From contig NZ_CP059139.1 of NCBI RefSeq assembly GCF_014109765.1, forward strand, positions 4,344,001-4,408,000: a stretch of DNA of 64,000 nt, read 5' to 3'. Position numbers and translations under genes: made by a program. The stretch comes from Pseudomonas berkeleyensis. GTDB taxonomy: Bacteria; Pseudomonadota; Gammaproteobacteria; Pseudomonadales; Pseudomonadaceae. Every line of letters begins with the position of its first letter. Within the stretch, counting starts at the first letter, position 1. Below the pieces are notes generated by a model. The model was not told where the DNA came from. It searched no databases and saw only the letters and a program-made list of their open reading frames with translations. Of this stretch, positions 23,139 through 32,403 are shown piece by piece.

Positions 23139-23609
23139 TCAGGCGGCACCGCGAAAGAAACGCCGCCCTGCGCGGCGCAACCAGCCGCCCTCGGAAGCGT
23201 CGGCACTCAGCCGACGCAGGTTCTCATTGACCGCCTCGACGTAATTGCGGTCGTCGCTGCGGATATGGCTGAACAACCAGCGTCCCAGCATCCCCTTGAG
23301 CTCGTCGGCAATGTCCTCGCCACGATTGAAGCGTTCGCGGTAATCCTCCACACGCTTGATGAACAACGCGTGCACCCGCTTGTGCGCCTTGGTGAAGATG
23401 TAGCCCGCCTCTTCGATCATCGCCTCCTCGAAAGCGAAGTGCGAGATGGTGTAGTCGATCAGTTCGTCGATCACCTCCCCTGCCTGCACCTTGCTGGCGG
23501 CACGCTGAGCGGCATCCAGCTGATTGATCATCGCGACGATACGCTTGTGCTGATCATCGATGACCGTGATGCCGGTATTGAGGTCGTCGCTCCAGTCCAG
23601 GTATGCCAT
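23139..23609 (-). CDS. Bacteriohemerythrin
   Basis: Non-haem di-iron oxygen-binding protein of 156 residues. All seven iron ligands of the family can be placed: H21 (DDQHKRIV), H57 and E61 (ISHFAFEEA), H76 and H80 (KAHKRVHALF), H115 and D120 (FSHIRSDD). It probably delivers or stores oxygen under low oxygen, as described for the microoxic hemerythrin of P. aeruginosa. AAGGAGGCACC precedes the ATG. A near-perfect Anr/FNR box lies 63-76 bases upstream, so induction at low oxygen is likely. It is convergent with the SLC13 gene. Confidence 0.95.
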   Translation of the reverse strand: MAYLDWSDDLNTGITVIDDQHKRIVAMINQLDAAQRAASKVQAGEVIDELIDYTISHFAFEEAMIEEAGYIFTKAHKRVHALFIKRVEDYRERFNRGEDIADELKGMLGRWLFSHIRSDDRNYVEAVNENLRRLSADASEGGWLRRAGRRFFRGAA

Positions 23610-23671
23610 GGTGCCTCCTTGCTGCTGATCGATGAGGCGCGCAGTCTACGGGCACAGGCAAGCGAACCCCA

Positions 23672-23685
23672 TTGACCTGGATCAA
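23672..23685 (-). promoter_or_regulatory. Anr/FNR box upstream of bacteriohemerythrin
   Basis: TTGACCTGGATCAA matches TTGAT-N4-ATCAA with one mismatch (C for T at position 5). Its centre is about 69 bases before the hemerythrin start codon. If it sits at -41.5, transcription would start near 23637 and leave a leader of about 28 bases, a normal class II arrangement. Confidence 0.72.
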
Positions 23686-23818
23686 TACAAGGCCTGCTGT
23701 TTTATGGCCACTGGCCATGTTCGTTAAACGCCGCACAGATCGTTCTCACGTTGCTGTGGGTTACGGCATGCCAGCAAAGCATGGGAAAATCGCGCGTCCG
23801 ACTCCGCAGATCCCCACC

Positions 23819-24820
23819 ATGCCCCAGCCGCCAAAACGTCCACGCAAGCCAGCGCCAGCTGCCGTAAAAACAGCACCGAACAAGGGCGAGCTGCATCCGC
23901 GTAATCGTCATCAGGGACGCTACGACTTCCCGGCGCTGATCAGGGTCAGCCCCGAGCTGGGTCAGTTCGTCATCACCAACCCGTACGGCAAACCCAGCAT
24001 CGACTTCGCCAACCCGGCTGCGGTCAAGGTGTTCAACCGCGCGCTGCTGCGTCAGTACTACGGCATCGAACATTGGGACATTCCCGAAGGCTATCTGTGC
24101 CCGCCGATTCCCGGCCGCGCCGATTACCTGCACAACCTCGCCGACCTGCTGGCAAGCGACAATGACGGGCAGATTCCCCGTGGCGAAAACCTGCGCGCAC
24201 TGGATATCGGCGTCGGCGCCAACTGCATCTATCCGCTGATTGGCCACTGCGAATACGGCTGGCATTTCGTCGGTGCGGACATCGCCGCCGAGGCCCTGAC
24301 CTCGGCCCGCACCATCGTGCAGAACAACGCGCAGCTGGCGGGTGCGATCGAGCTGCGCCAGCAGGGTAATGCCGAGCACATCTTCCTCGGCCTGCTGCAA
24401 GGCGACGAGCGCTTCGACCTGAGCCTGTGCAATCCGCCCTTTCACACCTCCGCCGCCGAGGCCAGCAGCGGCAGCACGCGCAAATGGCGCAACCTCGGCA
24501 AGCTCGACCCCAAGCGCAAGCTACCGGTGCTCAACTTCGGCGGCCAGGCGGCCGAACTCTGGTGCCCGGGGGGTGAGGCGGAATTTCTCAAGCGCATGGC
24601 CAGCGAAAGTGCGCAGGTGGCTGATCAGGTGCTGTGGTTCAGCAGCCTGGTGTCCAAGAGCGGCAATGTGCAGTTGCTGCAAGGCTGGCTGGCCAAGGCA
24701 GGTGCTGTCGAAGTGAGGATTCTCGGCATGTCTCAGGGACAGAAGCAGAGCCGCCTGGTGGCCTGGACGTTCAAGGATGCGCAACAACGCAGCGCCTGGC
24801 GCGACAATCGTTGGCGCTGA
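23819..24820 (+). CDS. rlmF: 23S rRNA (adenine-1618-N6)-methyltransferase
   Basis: Uses S-adenosylmethionine to methylate N6 of A1618 in 23S rRNA. The 333-residue product has a basic Pro-rich N-terminus ([17 protein letters not shown]), then [18 protein letters not shown]. The methyltransferase glycine motif is [15 protein letters not shown] at about residues 130-144, and the catalytic N-P-P-F motif is in [11 protein letters not shown] near 202-212. The ATG at 23819 fits the family start; the frame upstream to 23672 crosses the hemerythrin control region and is rejected. It is a single gene, followed by a repeat-rich gap. Confidence 0.93.
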   Translation: MPQPPKRPRKPAPAAVKTAPNKGELHPRNRHQGRYDFPALIRVSPELGQFVITNPYGKPSIDFANPAAVKVFNRALLRQYYGIEHWDIPEGYLCPPIPGRADYLHNLADLLASDNDGQIPRGENLRALDIGVGANCIYPLIGHCEYGWHFVGADIAAEALTSARTIVQNNAQLAGAIELRQQGNAEHIFLGLLQGDERFDLSLCNPPFHTSAAEASSGSTRKWRNLGKLDPKRKLPVLNFGGQAAELWCPGGEAEFLKRMASESAQVADQVLWFSSLVSKSGNVQLLQGWLAKAGAVEVRILGMSQGQKQSRLVAWTFKDAQQRSAWRDNRWR

Positions 24821-25183
24821 ACCAGTCCGCAACGATCTCGTAACCGGTAGCAACGGCGGACTGTTCGCTGGCGCTCCTGAGTCCACCCTACGCACTGAGC
24901 CAGAGCACACACTGCCGGGCGGCCGACCATGTAGGGCGTACCGGGCGGCGATCCGTTCGCGAAGCAGTACGCCACAACGACCCCGTAGTCGGCACCAATG
25001 GCGGGCTGTTCGCTGACGCTACGAGCAGCCGGCGCCCCGACCCGCCCTACGCCATGAGCCAGCCCTACGCACTGAGTTTGTAGGGCGTACTCGCGAAGCA
25101 GTACGCCACAACGATCCCGCAGCCGGCATCAATGGCGGGCTGTTCGCTGACGCTCCTGAGCTCGCCCTACACTTTGTCAACCG
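24821..25183. repeat. Repeat-rich intergenic region (reverse copies of the 127-bp family)
   Basis: No gene seen. The stretch holds three related segments, in the opposite orientation to those at 37554-37865: a divergent one at about 24830-24890, and two closer ones at about 24932-25021 and 25081-25160. The shared core reads GCGAAGCAGTACGCCACAAC, then a variable bit, then CAATGGCGGGCTGTTCGCTG. Short CCCTAC / GTAGGGCG ends border the segments. This is a dispersed, partly tandem intergenic repeat; I see no transposase. Confidence 0.7.
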
Positions 25184-26428
25184 TTACCAGGGCAGCCAGC
25201 CGCCCAGCCCCAGCCAAAGCCCTGCCACCGCCATGCTCAGCAGCGTTACCGGCACACCGCTGCGCGCATAGTCGACGAAACCAAGGCTGACACCCTGGCG
25301 CTTCGCTCCTTCGGCAACGATCAGATTGACCACGCTGCCGATCAGCAGCAGGTTGCCGGCCAGAGTCGACATCACCGCCAGGCCGATCAGCACCGAGTGC
25401 GACAGCTCCGGCATCAGCCCCAGCAGCAACACCACGAACGGCACGTTGCCGATCAGGTTGCCCGCCACCAGCGACGAGGCCGCCAGCGACCACACGCCCT
25501 GCGGCAGCAAACCATGCTCGGCCAGCCAGGCGGCGCCTTGCGCCAGCTGCGGCAATTGCAGCGCCGCACCGCTGACCAGGAACAGACCGACGAACAACAG
25601 CAGCAGGTTCCAATCCACCTTGTTCACGTAGTCGCGACTGTCCACCCGGCGCGACACCATCACCAGCACCGCCACCAGCAACGCCGACAACTCGCGCGGC
25701 AAGGCCGTGGCGAACAAGGCCAGCAAGGCCAGGCTGGCCAACAACGGTTTGAGGTAACTGCGCGCGCCGTAGATGTGCTCGACCGGCGTGTCCTCCACGG
25801 CCAATGGCCTGGCCTCGCCCCAGTGGCGATGCCATTGCAGCCAGATCACCGCATAGACGATAAGCATGGCCACCAGCGCAGGCGGGCCGGCCACGGCCAC
25901 ATAGCCCCAGAAGTCCAGGCCACCGGCCTGACCGATGAGAATGTTCTGCGGGTTGCCGATCAGGCTGGCAGCGGAGCCGGCATTGCACGACAGCGCCAGC
26001 GCCAACAGGAACGGCCGCGGCTCCAGCCCACGCAGATGCAGGCTGCGGCAGAGCAGCGGGGTCAGGGCGAAGGCGACGATATCGTTGACCAGAATGGCCG
26101 AGAGAAAGCCACCCAGCATCACCACGCCCGCCAGCAATACCGCGGGCCGCTCGGCGTGTTCGGTCAGGTAGCGGTTGAGCCAGGCGTATACGCCAGAAAA
26201 GTCGAACTGCGCGGAAACCAGCATCAGCGCCAGCAGCAGCAACAACGCTCCAGGGTCGAGGTGATGCGCCGCGTCATTCATGCTCAGCGCGCCGCTGACC
26301 AGCAGCACGACAGCCGCGAAGCAGGCGATCCAACTGCGGTCGATGCGCAGCCCGCGAATGCCACCGGCAGCCATGCCCAGATAGGTCAGAATGAACAGGC
26401 CAATGGTCAACCCGGCAGCGAAGGTCAT
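25184..26428 (-). CDS. SLC13/ArsB-like anion transporter (YbiR-type)
   Basis: A 414-residue inner-membrane carrier with about eleven hydrophobic segments in the ion transporter superfamily that holds citrate, arsenite (ArsB) and SLC13 carriers. Two repeat halves are visible: SAILVNDIVAFALTPLLCR with LSCNAGSAASLIGNPQNILIG (about residues 105-165), and the second half NLIGNVPFVVLLLGLM with STLAGNLLLIGSVVNLIV near 315-370. The latter NPQNILIG / GSVVNLIV pair is the hallmark. No RCK domain is present, unlike the transporter at 21303. The anion is unknown. It is a single gene reading into the repeat region. Confidence 0.85.
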   Translation of the reverse strand: MTFAAGLTIGLFILTYLGMAAGGIRGLRIDRSWIACFAAVVLLVSGALSMNDAAHHLDPGALLLLLALMLVSAQFDFSGVYAWLNRYLTEHAERPAVLLAGVVMLGGFLSAILVNDIVAFALTPLLCRSLHLRGLEPRPFLLALALSCNAGSAASLIGNPQNILIGQAGGLDFWGYVAVAGPPALVAMLIVYAVIWLQWHRHWGEARPLAVEDTPVEHIYGARSYLKPLLASLALLALFATALPRELSALLVAVLVMVSRRVDSRDYVNKVDWNLLLLFVGLFLVSGAALQLPQLAQGAAWLAEHGLLPQGVWSLAASSLVAGNLIGNVPFVVLLLGLMPELSHSVLIGLAVMSTLAGNLLLIGSVVNLIVAEGAKRQGVSLGFVDYARSGVPVTLLSMAVAGLWLGLGGWLPW

Positions 26429-26523
26429 GCGGTATCCACCCGAACGGATGCACGAAACAATCAGCGGACTCTAGCGATGCCGATGCCTGACGGGAATAGC
26501 ACGCTGCATATTTTTATCGTCAC

Positions 26524-27315
26524 TCAAGGCCGCGCCAGATAAGCCGCGACAAGCGCCTGGTAGACCGACGACTCTCGCTGAATCGCCACCTCGGCCCAGA
26601 TGCTTTCGGCCAATGCCGGGTCGCGCATCAGCAGCGCATCGGACAGCATCAGGTAATAGGGTTTTTCTTCCAGCAATTGAGGCAATTTTTCTATCTGGCG
26701 TGCCAACTGCGGATGACTCTGCAACACGAAATCACCGCGTTGAGTCTGCAATGCCACCGCCTCGACACGGCCATGAATGAGCATCTGCAACAGTGCCAGC
26801 GGATCACGACTGGACTCATCGACCTCTGCACCTTGCGCCAGCAGCAGATCACGAATGGAAAAACCGCTGAGCGAGCCGACGCGCCCCTTGAGTTGGTCGA
26901 AGCGCTGACCATCCCAGGACACGGCGCTCCCCACTCGGCGATACAGGGTGTAGCGCGAGGTATGCAGACGCCTGAGCTGGTCTGGCCGGCCCTCGGCGTC
27001 CGTTGGGTAGTGCCCCATGCGCAGTCGCTCGGCCTTGAAACTGGCCGCGAAGGCGCCGTCGTAAAGGCCTTGCTCCACCCCTGCCAGGCAACGCTTCCAG
27101 GGCACCGAAACGTAGGTGACATGCAGCCCGAGCGACTGTTCCACCAGGCCCAGCAGCGCCCTGTTGAGCCCTGTGCCGTCGGTCATCACCCAGGGAAAGG
27201 AGTCCTGATCCTCATGACAGAAAGTCAACGAAGGTTGTGCGCCGTAACAGGCACCGCTAAACAACCAGATCAGGCAGTAATGCAGCGCTTTGTGCAAAAA
27301 ACGAAACTCCCTCAC
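26524..27315 (-). CDS. Orphan periplasmic substrate-binding protein, family 3 type
   Basis: Predicted secreted binding protein of 263 residues with the family-3 solute-binding pattern. The GTG at 27315 gives a neat signal peptide (VREFRFLHKALHYCLIWLFSGACYG), then QPSLTFCHEDQDSFPWVM and the lobe stretch VPWKRCLAGVEQGLYDGAFAAS. Codons upstream in frame (ATG 27372, GTG 27387) are possible but have no ribosome site either, so the start is uncertain. It is divergent from another binding protein at 27585. No ABC permease is near. It could be a sensor-type or a degenerate import component. Confidence 0.75.
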   Translation of the reverse strand: MREFRFLHKALHYCLIWLFSGACYGAQPSLTFCHEDQDSFPWVMTDGTGLNRALLGLVEQSLGLHVTYVSVPWKRCLAGVEQGLYDGAFAASFKAERLRMGHYPTDAEGRPDQLRRLHTSRYTLYRRVGSAVSWDGQRFDQLKGRVGSLSGFSIRDLLLAQGAEVDESSRDPLALLQMLIHGRVEAVALQTQRGDFVLQSHPQLARQIEKLPQLLEEKPYYLMLSDALLMRDPALAESIWAEVAIQRESSVYQALVAAYLARP

Positions 27316-27584
27316 CAGAGCATAGATAGACCCGCATGCTCCTAGGCTACCAATCGTATTGCTGTGACTAAGCATAGGCAGATTCACGAATGCTGGTCAG
27401 CCTGGCCCCATGGAAAGATTTGCCCCTGATTCTGCTTGCGACGTGCGTCGCATCCACAACGCAACGCCAGTCGCTAGGCTTGCAACAACCTTTTGCAACG
27501 AACCAACCAGGGCGATGACTGGGAGCAACCGGGCAAAGCGTCTAAATTGCCATCATCCTGCTGCCCTGCTGTCGAGGATCACCG

Positions 27585-28373
27585 ATGCGCCATGGCTTGC
27601 CGATTCTGTTCATGAGTCTGCTCTTTAGCGCGGCATCGAGCGCCACGGAGAAGCCTTTACTGCGCATCAGCGCAGGTGAATGGCCGCCATACCTGTCCGC
27701 AAGGCTCGAGCAGCAGGGGCCGGTGGCGCATCTGATCCGCGACCTATTGGCCGAGGAAGGCTACCGCGTCGAATTCAGTTTTCTGCCCTGGCCACGTGCC
27801 TACGCCGAAGCGGCTGCAGGTCGCTATGACGCCACCGCAGTCTGGATGCACAAGAACGAACGTGAGGCGGAATTTATCTTCAGCGAACCGCTGCTCGACG
27901 AGCAGTTCGTGTTCTTTCACCTCAAGAGCCAGCCATTCGACTGGCAGCGCTTCGATGACCTCAGCGGCATGACCCTTGGCGGCGGCCTGGAATACAGCTA
28001 CGGGCCGGCCTTCGATGCTTTTCTCGCCGAAGGCAAGGTGCGCATCGAACGCGTCTCCAGCGACCGACAGAACTTCGAAAAGCTGCTCAAGGAGCGCGTG
28101 GTGCTCTACCCGCAGGAGCGCAACGTCGGTTACGCAGCCCTGCGCAGCGAGTTCACCAAGGAAGATGTCGAACGCATCACTCATCACCCCAAACCGCTGC
28201 TGATCAACCTCAGCTACCTGATGCTGCCCAAGCGCCTGGAACAGAGCGAAGCGCTACGCGAACGCTTCAATACCCGCCTGCAACGGTTTCGCGAGGAGGG
28301 TCGCTACCAGCAGTACTTCGACGATCTGCAGGCCGGCCACTACCGACTCGAACCGCAGCCAGCCACCCCATAG
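27585..28373 (+). CDS. Periplasmic substrate-binding protein, family 3 type
   Basis: A 262-residue secreted protein with signal peptide MRHGLPILFMSLLFSAASSA. The mature part has LRISAGEWPPYLSARLEQQGPVAHLI, FLPWPRAYAEAAAGRYDATAVW and the downstream LSGMTLGGGLEYSYG, all usual for polar amino-acid binding proteins and for the LAO family. TCGAGGATCACC lies before the ATG. No permease or ATPase gene adjoins it. It is divergent from the related orphan at 26524 and ends two bases before the stop of the isochorismatase-like gene. Function beyond ligand binding is unknown. Confidence 0.83.
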   Translation: MRHGLPILFMSLLFSAASSATEKPLLRISAGEWPPYLSARLEQQGPVAHLIRDLLAEEGYRVEFSFLPWPRAYAEAAAGRYDATAVWMHKNEREAEFIFSEPLLDEQFVFFHLKSQPFDWQRFDDLSGMTLGGGLEYSYGPAFDAFLAEGKVRIERVSSDRQNFEKLLKERVVLYPQERNVGYAALRSEFTKEDVERITHHPKPLLINLSYLMLPKRLEQSEALRERFNTRLQRFREEGRYQQYFDDLQAGHYRLEPQPATP

Positions 28374-28375
28374 TT

Positions 28376-28924
28376 TCAGCGGATGAAGTTGCGACTGACC
28401 TCGCGAAACACATCCGTGCCGGCCTGCTCCAGCCACTCGAAAGCGACCATCTCGCGCGAGACGATCACCGCCCCGGCGCGCTCCATGCGCGCCAGGCCCA
28501 GCGCCTTGTCACGCGGCCGGCGCGAGCCCACCGCCTCGTCCACCACGAACACCTCGCGCCCGGCCGCCAGCAGCCCCAGCACGGTTTGCAGTACACAGAC
28601 ATGGGTTTCCGTGCCGCAGACGATGAACTGCCGGCGTTCACCACCCGGCAGATCGAACAACCCGGCGCCAGCGGTCGCCGAGAAGTGAATCTTTTCGCGC
28701 AGCCCCTCGGCCGGCAGCAACTCACGCAGCTCGGCGCCGGTAACGCCCAGCCCCTTGGGGTATTGCTCGGTGGCGATCACTGGCACATCGAGCCGCTGCG
28801 CCAGGCGTACCAGCCAGGTGGCCTGTTCGACCACTGCTGCACCGCCATCGATGGCTGGCAACAGCCGCTCCTGCAGATCGATCACCAGCAGGGTGGAATC
28901 CTTCGCTCGCATCAGCATGGTCAT
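28376..28924 (-). CDS. Isochorismatase-family cysteine hydrolase
   Basis: A 182-residue cytosolic hydrolase in the isochorismatase-like fold. The catalytic triad is visible: D16 in LLVIDLQERLL, K78 in LREKIHFSA and C110 in VCGTETHVCVLQ. It resembles YcaC-type proteins, whose natural substrate is not established; it is not an isochorismate lyase of siderophore type. The start ATG overlaps the sbcC stop by four bases (ATGA), so it is translationally coupled to sbcC, an odd partner. EWLEQ and SREMVAFEW near the C-terminus are common to this subgroup. Confidence 0.87.
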   Translation of the reverse strand: MTMLMRAKDSTLLVIDLQERLLPAIDGGAAVVEQATWLVRLAQRLDVPVIATEQYPKGLGVTGAELRELLPAEGLREKIHFSATAGAGLFDLPGGERRQFIVCGTETHVCVLQTVLGLLAAGREVFVVDEAVGSRRPRDKALGLARMERAGAVIVSREMVAFEWLEQAGTDVFREVSRNFIR

Positions 28925-31900
28925 GCTCCTTCCTTCACTGCAAAACGCGCGTCGAGCCGGCTGTAACCCAGGCCGACGCCCTTGTGCACCCGCAGTTGCA
29001 CGGGAATTCGCTCCTTCATCGCTTCGACGTGACTGATCACCCCAATGGTCTTGCCGCTGGCATTGAGGTTGTCCAGCGCATCCAGCGCCACTTCCAGGGT
29101 TTCGCCGTCCAGGGTGCCGAAGCCCTCGTCAAGGAACAGCGAGTCGATGCTGGTCTTGTGGCTGACCAGGTCGGACAGCGCCAGGGCCAGGGCCAGGCTG
29201 ACCAGAAAACTCTCACCGCCAGACAGCGTGCGGCAGTCGCGCGCCACATCGGCCTGCCAGGTGTCGCGCACCTCCAGTTCCAGTTCACCGCTGCTCTTGC
29301 GCGCCAGTTGATAACGCCCATGCAGACGCGTCAGTTGGCGGTTGGCCAGATGGATAAGGTGATCGAGGGTCAGGCCCTGGGCGAACTTGCGGAACTTGGC
29401 GCCGTCGGCCGAACCGATCAGGCCGTTGAGCTGCTGCCACAGGCGCTGCTCACCCTCTTGCGCGGCGATCTCGGCGAACAGCGCCTGCTGGCTGCTGCGC
29501 CGCGCCTCGTCGGCCTGCAACTGCGCACGCAGTTCACCCTGGCGCTCGCTCAAGGCGCGCAGACGCTCCTGCAGAACCTGGATCTGCTCGGCCAACTCAT
29601 CCAGGCTCAAGGCAGTCTGCGGCTCGGCCAGCAAGCGCTGCACCTCGGCCTGGGCCGCGGCCAGCAAGGTCGTAGCCTGGGTGTGAGCCCGCTCGAGGTC
29701 GGCCTTGAGCTGCATCAGTCGCTGACGTTCGTCATCGGCCAGCACAGCCGCCTCGAAAGCAGCCTGATCGGTAAAAGGACTGCTCGCCAGCGCCTGCTGC
29801 CAGGCCTGGAGACATTCAGCCTGGCGCGCCTGCAGGCGTGCCTGCAACGCGACCTGGGCCTGTTCGCTGCCCGCCAGACCATCGCGTTCACGCTGCGTAG
29901 CGGCCAGCCGCTCGACCGCCTCGTGCAAGGCCTGCTGTGGGTTCACTGCGGGTGCCGGCTCGGCCAGGTTCTGCGCGCCGGTTTCCTGCCAGCGCTGCTG
30001 CCAGTGCTCGGCCTGCGCCTGCGCCTCGTCGAGTTGCCGCTGCGCCTCGCGTAGGCGTTCGTGCAGTTGCTGCTCGCGTGCTTGCGCTTCCTGCCAGCCT
30101 TGCCAAGCGGCTTTCTGCTGCGCCAGCCAACGCTCCCCATCGACAGGCAGCTCACTGGCGAATCCCTCCAGGCTGGCCAGCAGCTCCTGGGCCTGCTGCG
30201 CCTGCTCGACCTGCAGCTGGCTGCAGTGAGTCTGTTGCTCGACCAGACGCGCCTGGGTGTTTTCAAGATCACGGCTCAGCAGCGCCTGCTGCCGTTCGGC
30301 CTCGGCCTGTTCACGCTCGGCTTTTTCGCGCAGCTCGCGCAGGCGCTGCCATTCGGCTTGCTGGATTTGCAGCGCCTCCAGACGCACTTGTAGAGCTGCC
30401 AGCTCGTGCTCGTGCTGCTGTTGCAACCGCCCCAGCTCATTGGCTTCCTGCAGGCGGATGTCATGCTCGGCCAGTTGCTGCTGCCACTGCTGATCCAGCG
30501 GCTGCAATTGCGCCTGGGCCTGGTTCTGTTGCGCTTGTACCTGCTCGATCTGCGCGGCCAGGCGAGTCAGTTCATCGCGCAGGTTGACGTCCTGGCTCTC
30601 CAGTTCGCTCAACTCGCTGCGGCATTGCGCCAGCGCCTGCTCGGTCGCCGAGACATTCAACGCCTGGTATTGAGTGATCGCCGGGTGCTCGTGCGAGCCG
30701 CACAGCGGGCAAGCCTCACCAGGCTGCAAACGAGCGCGATGGGCTTCCAGATCCTGGATGCGCTTTTCCTGCTCCAGCAATTTTTCCTTGTCGCCGACCT
30801 GTTGCTTGAGCGCCTTGTAGCGTTCGCGCAGGGCGCTGATCTCTGCATTTTTGTCCACTTGTCGACGCTGCAACTCGGCCAGACGCGGCGGCAACTCGGC
30901 GAGTTGCGTACTCAGCGCTTCACGGCTTTGCATCAGTTGCTGCAAGCGGTCGAACACTCGGCTGCGTGCTTGCAGGCGTTGCCAGTCCTGGCGCAGGCCA
31001 GCTTCCCCTGCTTCGCCAAGCAGCGCTTGCACGGCTTCCTGCTGCCGAGATTCGGCGTCACGTGCCTGCTGCACCTGCTGCTGCATGGCTGCCAGGCGCA
31101 CGCCTTGTTCCTCGCGCTGGCGCTGCAGCGCTGCAAGCTGCGTGCTCGACTCGCTCAAACGCGCCTGAGCGGCCTGTAGCGCCTGCTCACCCTGTGCTCG
31201 CTGCACGAACCGCGCGCCCCAGCCCCCGAGCAACTCGCCCAGGCGCGAATGCTGGCTGCGCTCAGTCAGCAGCGCCTGCACGTCTGCGTGCTGGTGCTGC
31301 AACTGCGCCAGCGCAACCTGCCGCTCATCACGCCAGTGCGACGCATGGCGGCTGGCCAGCCACAGCGCCTGCAGTTCACGCTCGGCGCACACCTGCATGT
31401 TCTGCCTCAGTGCGAGCAGCCCTTGCTCAGCCTGCCGAGACTCCTGCTGCGCCTGTTGCCAGGCCAGATGCAATGGCTGCAACCGCGCAGCAGGCTCACT
31501 GGCAGCCAGGCGCTGCAAATCATCGACCGCTGCGCCCTGACGCTGCTGTACCTGCTCCAGCCCCTGCGCCGCTGCAGCCGCCTGCTGCTCGGCACGCTGC
31601 AAGGCCTCACGCCAGCGCTGCCCGGCCAGCAACGCTTGTTGCTCGCTGTGCAGCGGTGCCTGGTCAAGGGCCAGACGCTCAGCCTCAGCCTGTAGCTCGG
31701 CGCGCTGCGTATCGTCCAGCAGCTCCATGCCCTGGGCACGGCTTTTCAGCAGGTTGAGCGACTGTTCGGCGGCCTTGGTCCGCTCATAGACCTGTTGGGA
31801 AATCTGCCCGTATACCTCGGTGCCGGTCAGCTCCTCCAACAATTCGGCACGCTGGTTGGCATTGGCCTCGAGAAACGCCGCGAAGCCGCCCTGGGCGAGC

Positions 31901-32355
31901 AGCATGGACTTGGTGAAACGCTCGAAATCCAGGCCGGTCAACTCGGCAGTCAGGCTTTCCTTCTCGCGGATCTTGTCGGTGAGGATTTCGCCATCCGCGA
32001 TACGCGCCAGCTCCACCTTGGGCGCCTGCAACGCGCCGTCTATCTTGTCGCGCGCCCGGCGCTGGCTCCAGAAGGCGCGGTAGCCCTGCCCCTTCACCTC
32101 GAACTCGACCTCGGCCAGGCAGTCGGCGGTATGCCGGGTCATCAGCTCGTTGCCGCTGGCCGACAGCGTGCTCATGCGCGGCGTACGGTGATACAAGGCC
32201 AGACAGATGGCATCGAGCAAGGTGGTCTTGCCCGCGCCGGTCGGCCCGGTGATGGCGAACAGGCCACTACCGGCGAAAGGCTCGGCAGCGAAGTCGATCT
32301 TCCATTCGCCCTTGAGGGAGTTGAGATTCTTGAGGCGCAGGCTGAGGATTTTCAT
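28921..32355 (-). CDS. sbcC: SbcC, exonuclease SbcCD ATPase subunit
   Basis: Large SMC/Rad50-like ATPase (1144 residues) that with SbcD cuts hairpin DNA and processes double-strand ends. Walker A is GPTGAGKT at residues 37-44. Two long coiled-coil arms run from about 180 to 1000. The zinc hook CPLC lies at about residue 548. The ABC signature LSGGESFLVSLALALALSDL and Walker B SLFLDEGFGTLDG lie near the end. The gene is in the same direction as sbcD but about 2.2 kb away, with four other genes between, which is unusual. It also overlaps the isochorismatase-like gene by four bases. Confidence 0.95.
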   Translation of the reverse strand: MKILSLRLKNLNSLKGEWKIDFAAEPFAGSGLFAITGPTGAGKTTLLDAICLALYHRTPRMSTLSASGNELMTRHTADCLAEVEFEVKGQGYRAFWSQRRARDKIDGALQAPKVELARIADGEILTDKIREKESLTAELTGLDFERFTKSMLLAQGGFAAFLEANANQRAELLEELTGTEVYGQISQQVYERTKAAEQSLNLLKSRAQGMELLDDTQRAELQAEAERLALDQAPLHSEQQALLAGQRWREALQRAEQQAAAAAQGLEQVQQRQGAAVDDLQRLAASEPAARLQPLHLAWQQAQQESRQAEQGLLALRQNMQVCAERELQALWLASRHASHWRDERQVALAQLQHQHADVQALLTERSQHSRLGELLGGWGARFVQRAQGEQALQAAQARLSESSTQLAALQRQREEQGVRLAAMQQQVQQARDAESRQQEAVQALLGEAGEAGLRQDWQRLQARSRVFDRLQQLMQSREALSTQLAELPPRLAELQRRQVDKNAEISALRERYKALKQQVGDKEKLLEQEKRIQDLEAHRARLQPGEACPLCGSHEHPAITQYQALNVSATEQALAQCRSELSELESQDVNLRDELTRLAAQIEQVQAQQNQAQAQLQPLDQQWQQQLAEHDIRLQEANELGRLQQQHEHELAALQVRLEALQIQQAEWQRLRELREKAEREQAEAERQQALLSRDLENTQARLVEQQTHCSQLQVEQAQQAQELLASLEGFASELPVDGERWLAQQKAAWQGWQEAQAREQQLHERLREAQRQLDEAQAQAEHWQQRWQETGAQNLAEPAPAVNPQQALHEAVERLAATQRERDGLAGSEQAQVALQARLQARQAECLQAWQQALASSPFTDQAAFEAAVLADDERQRLMQLKADLERAHTQATTLLAAAQAEVQRLLAEPQTALSLDELAEQIQVLQERLRALSERQGELRAQLQADEARRSSQQALFAEIAAQEGEQRLWQQLNGLIGSADGAKFRKFAQGLTLDHLIHLANRQLTRLHGRYQLARKSSGELELEVRDTWQADVARDCRTLSGGESFLVSLALALALSDLVSHKTSIDSLFLDEGFGTLDGETLEVALDALDNLNASGKTIGVISHVEAMKERIPVQLRVHKGVGLGYSRLDARFAVKEGA

Positions 32356-32403
32356 GCACAGGTCGTAAGCCGTTGAAGGCGGTCATTCTGGCATATCGAC
32401 GAT

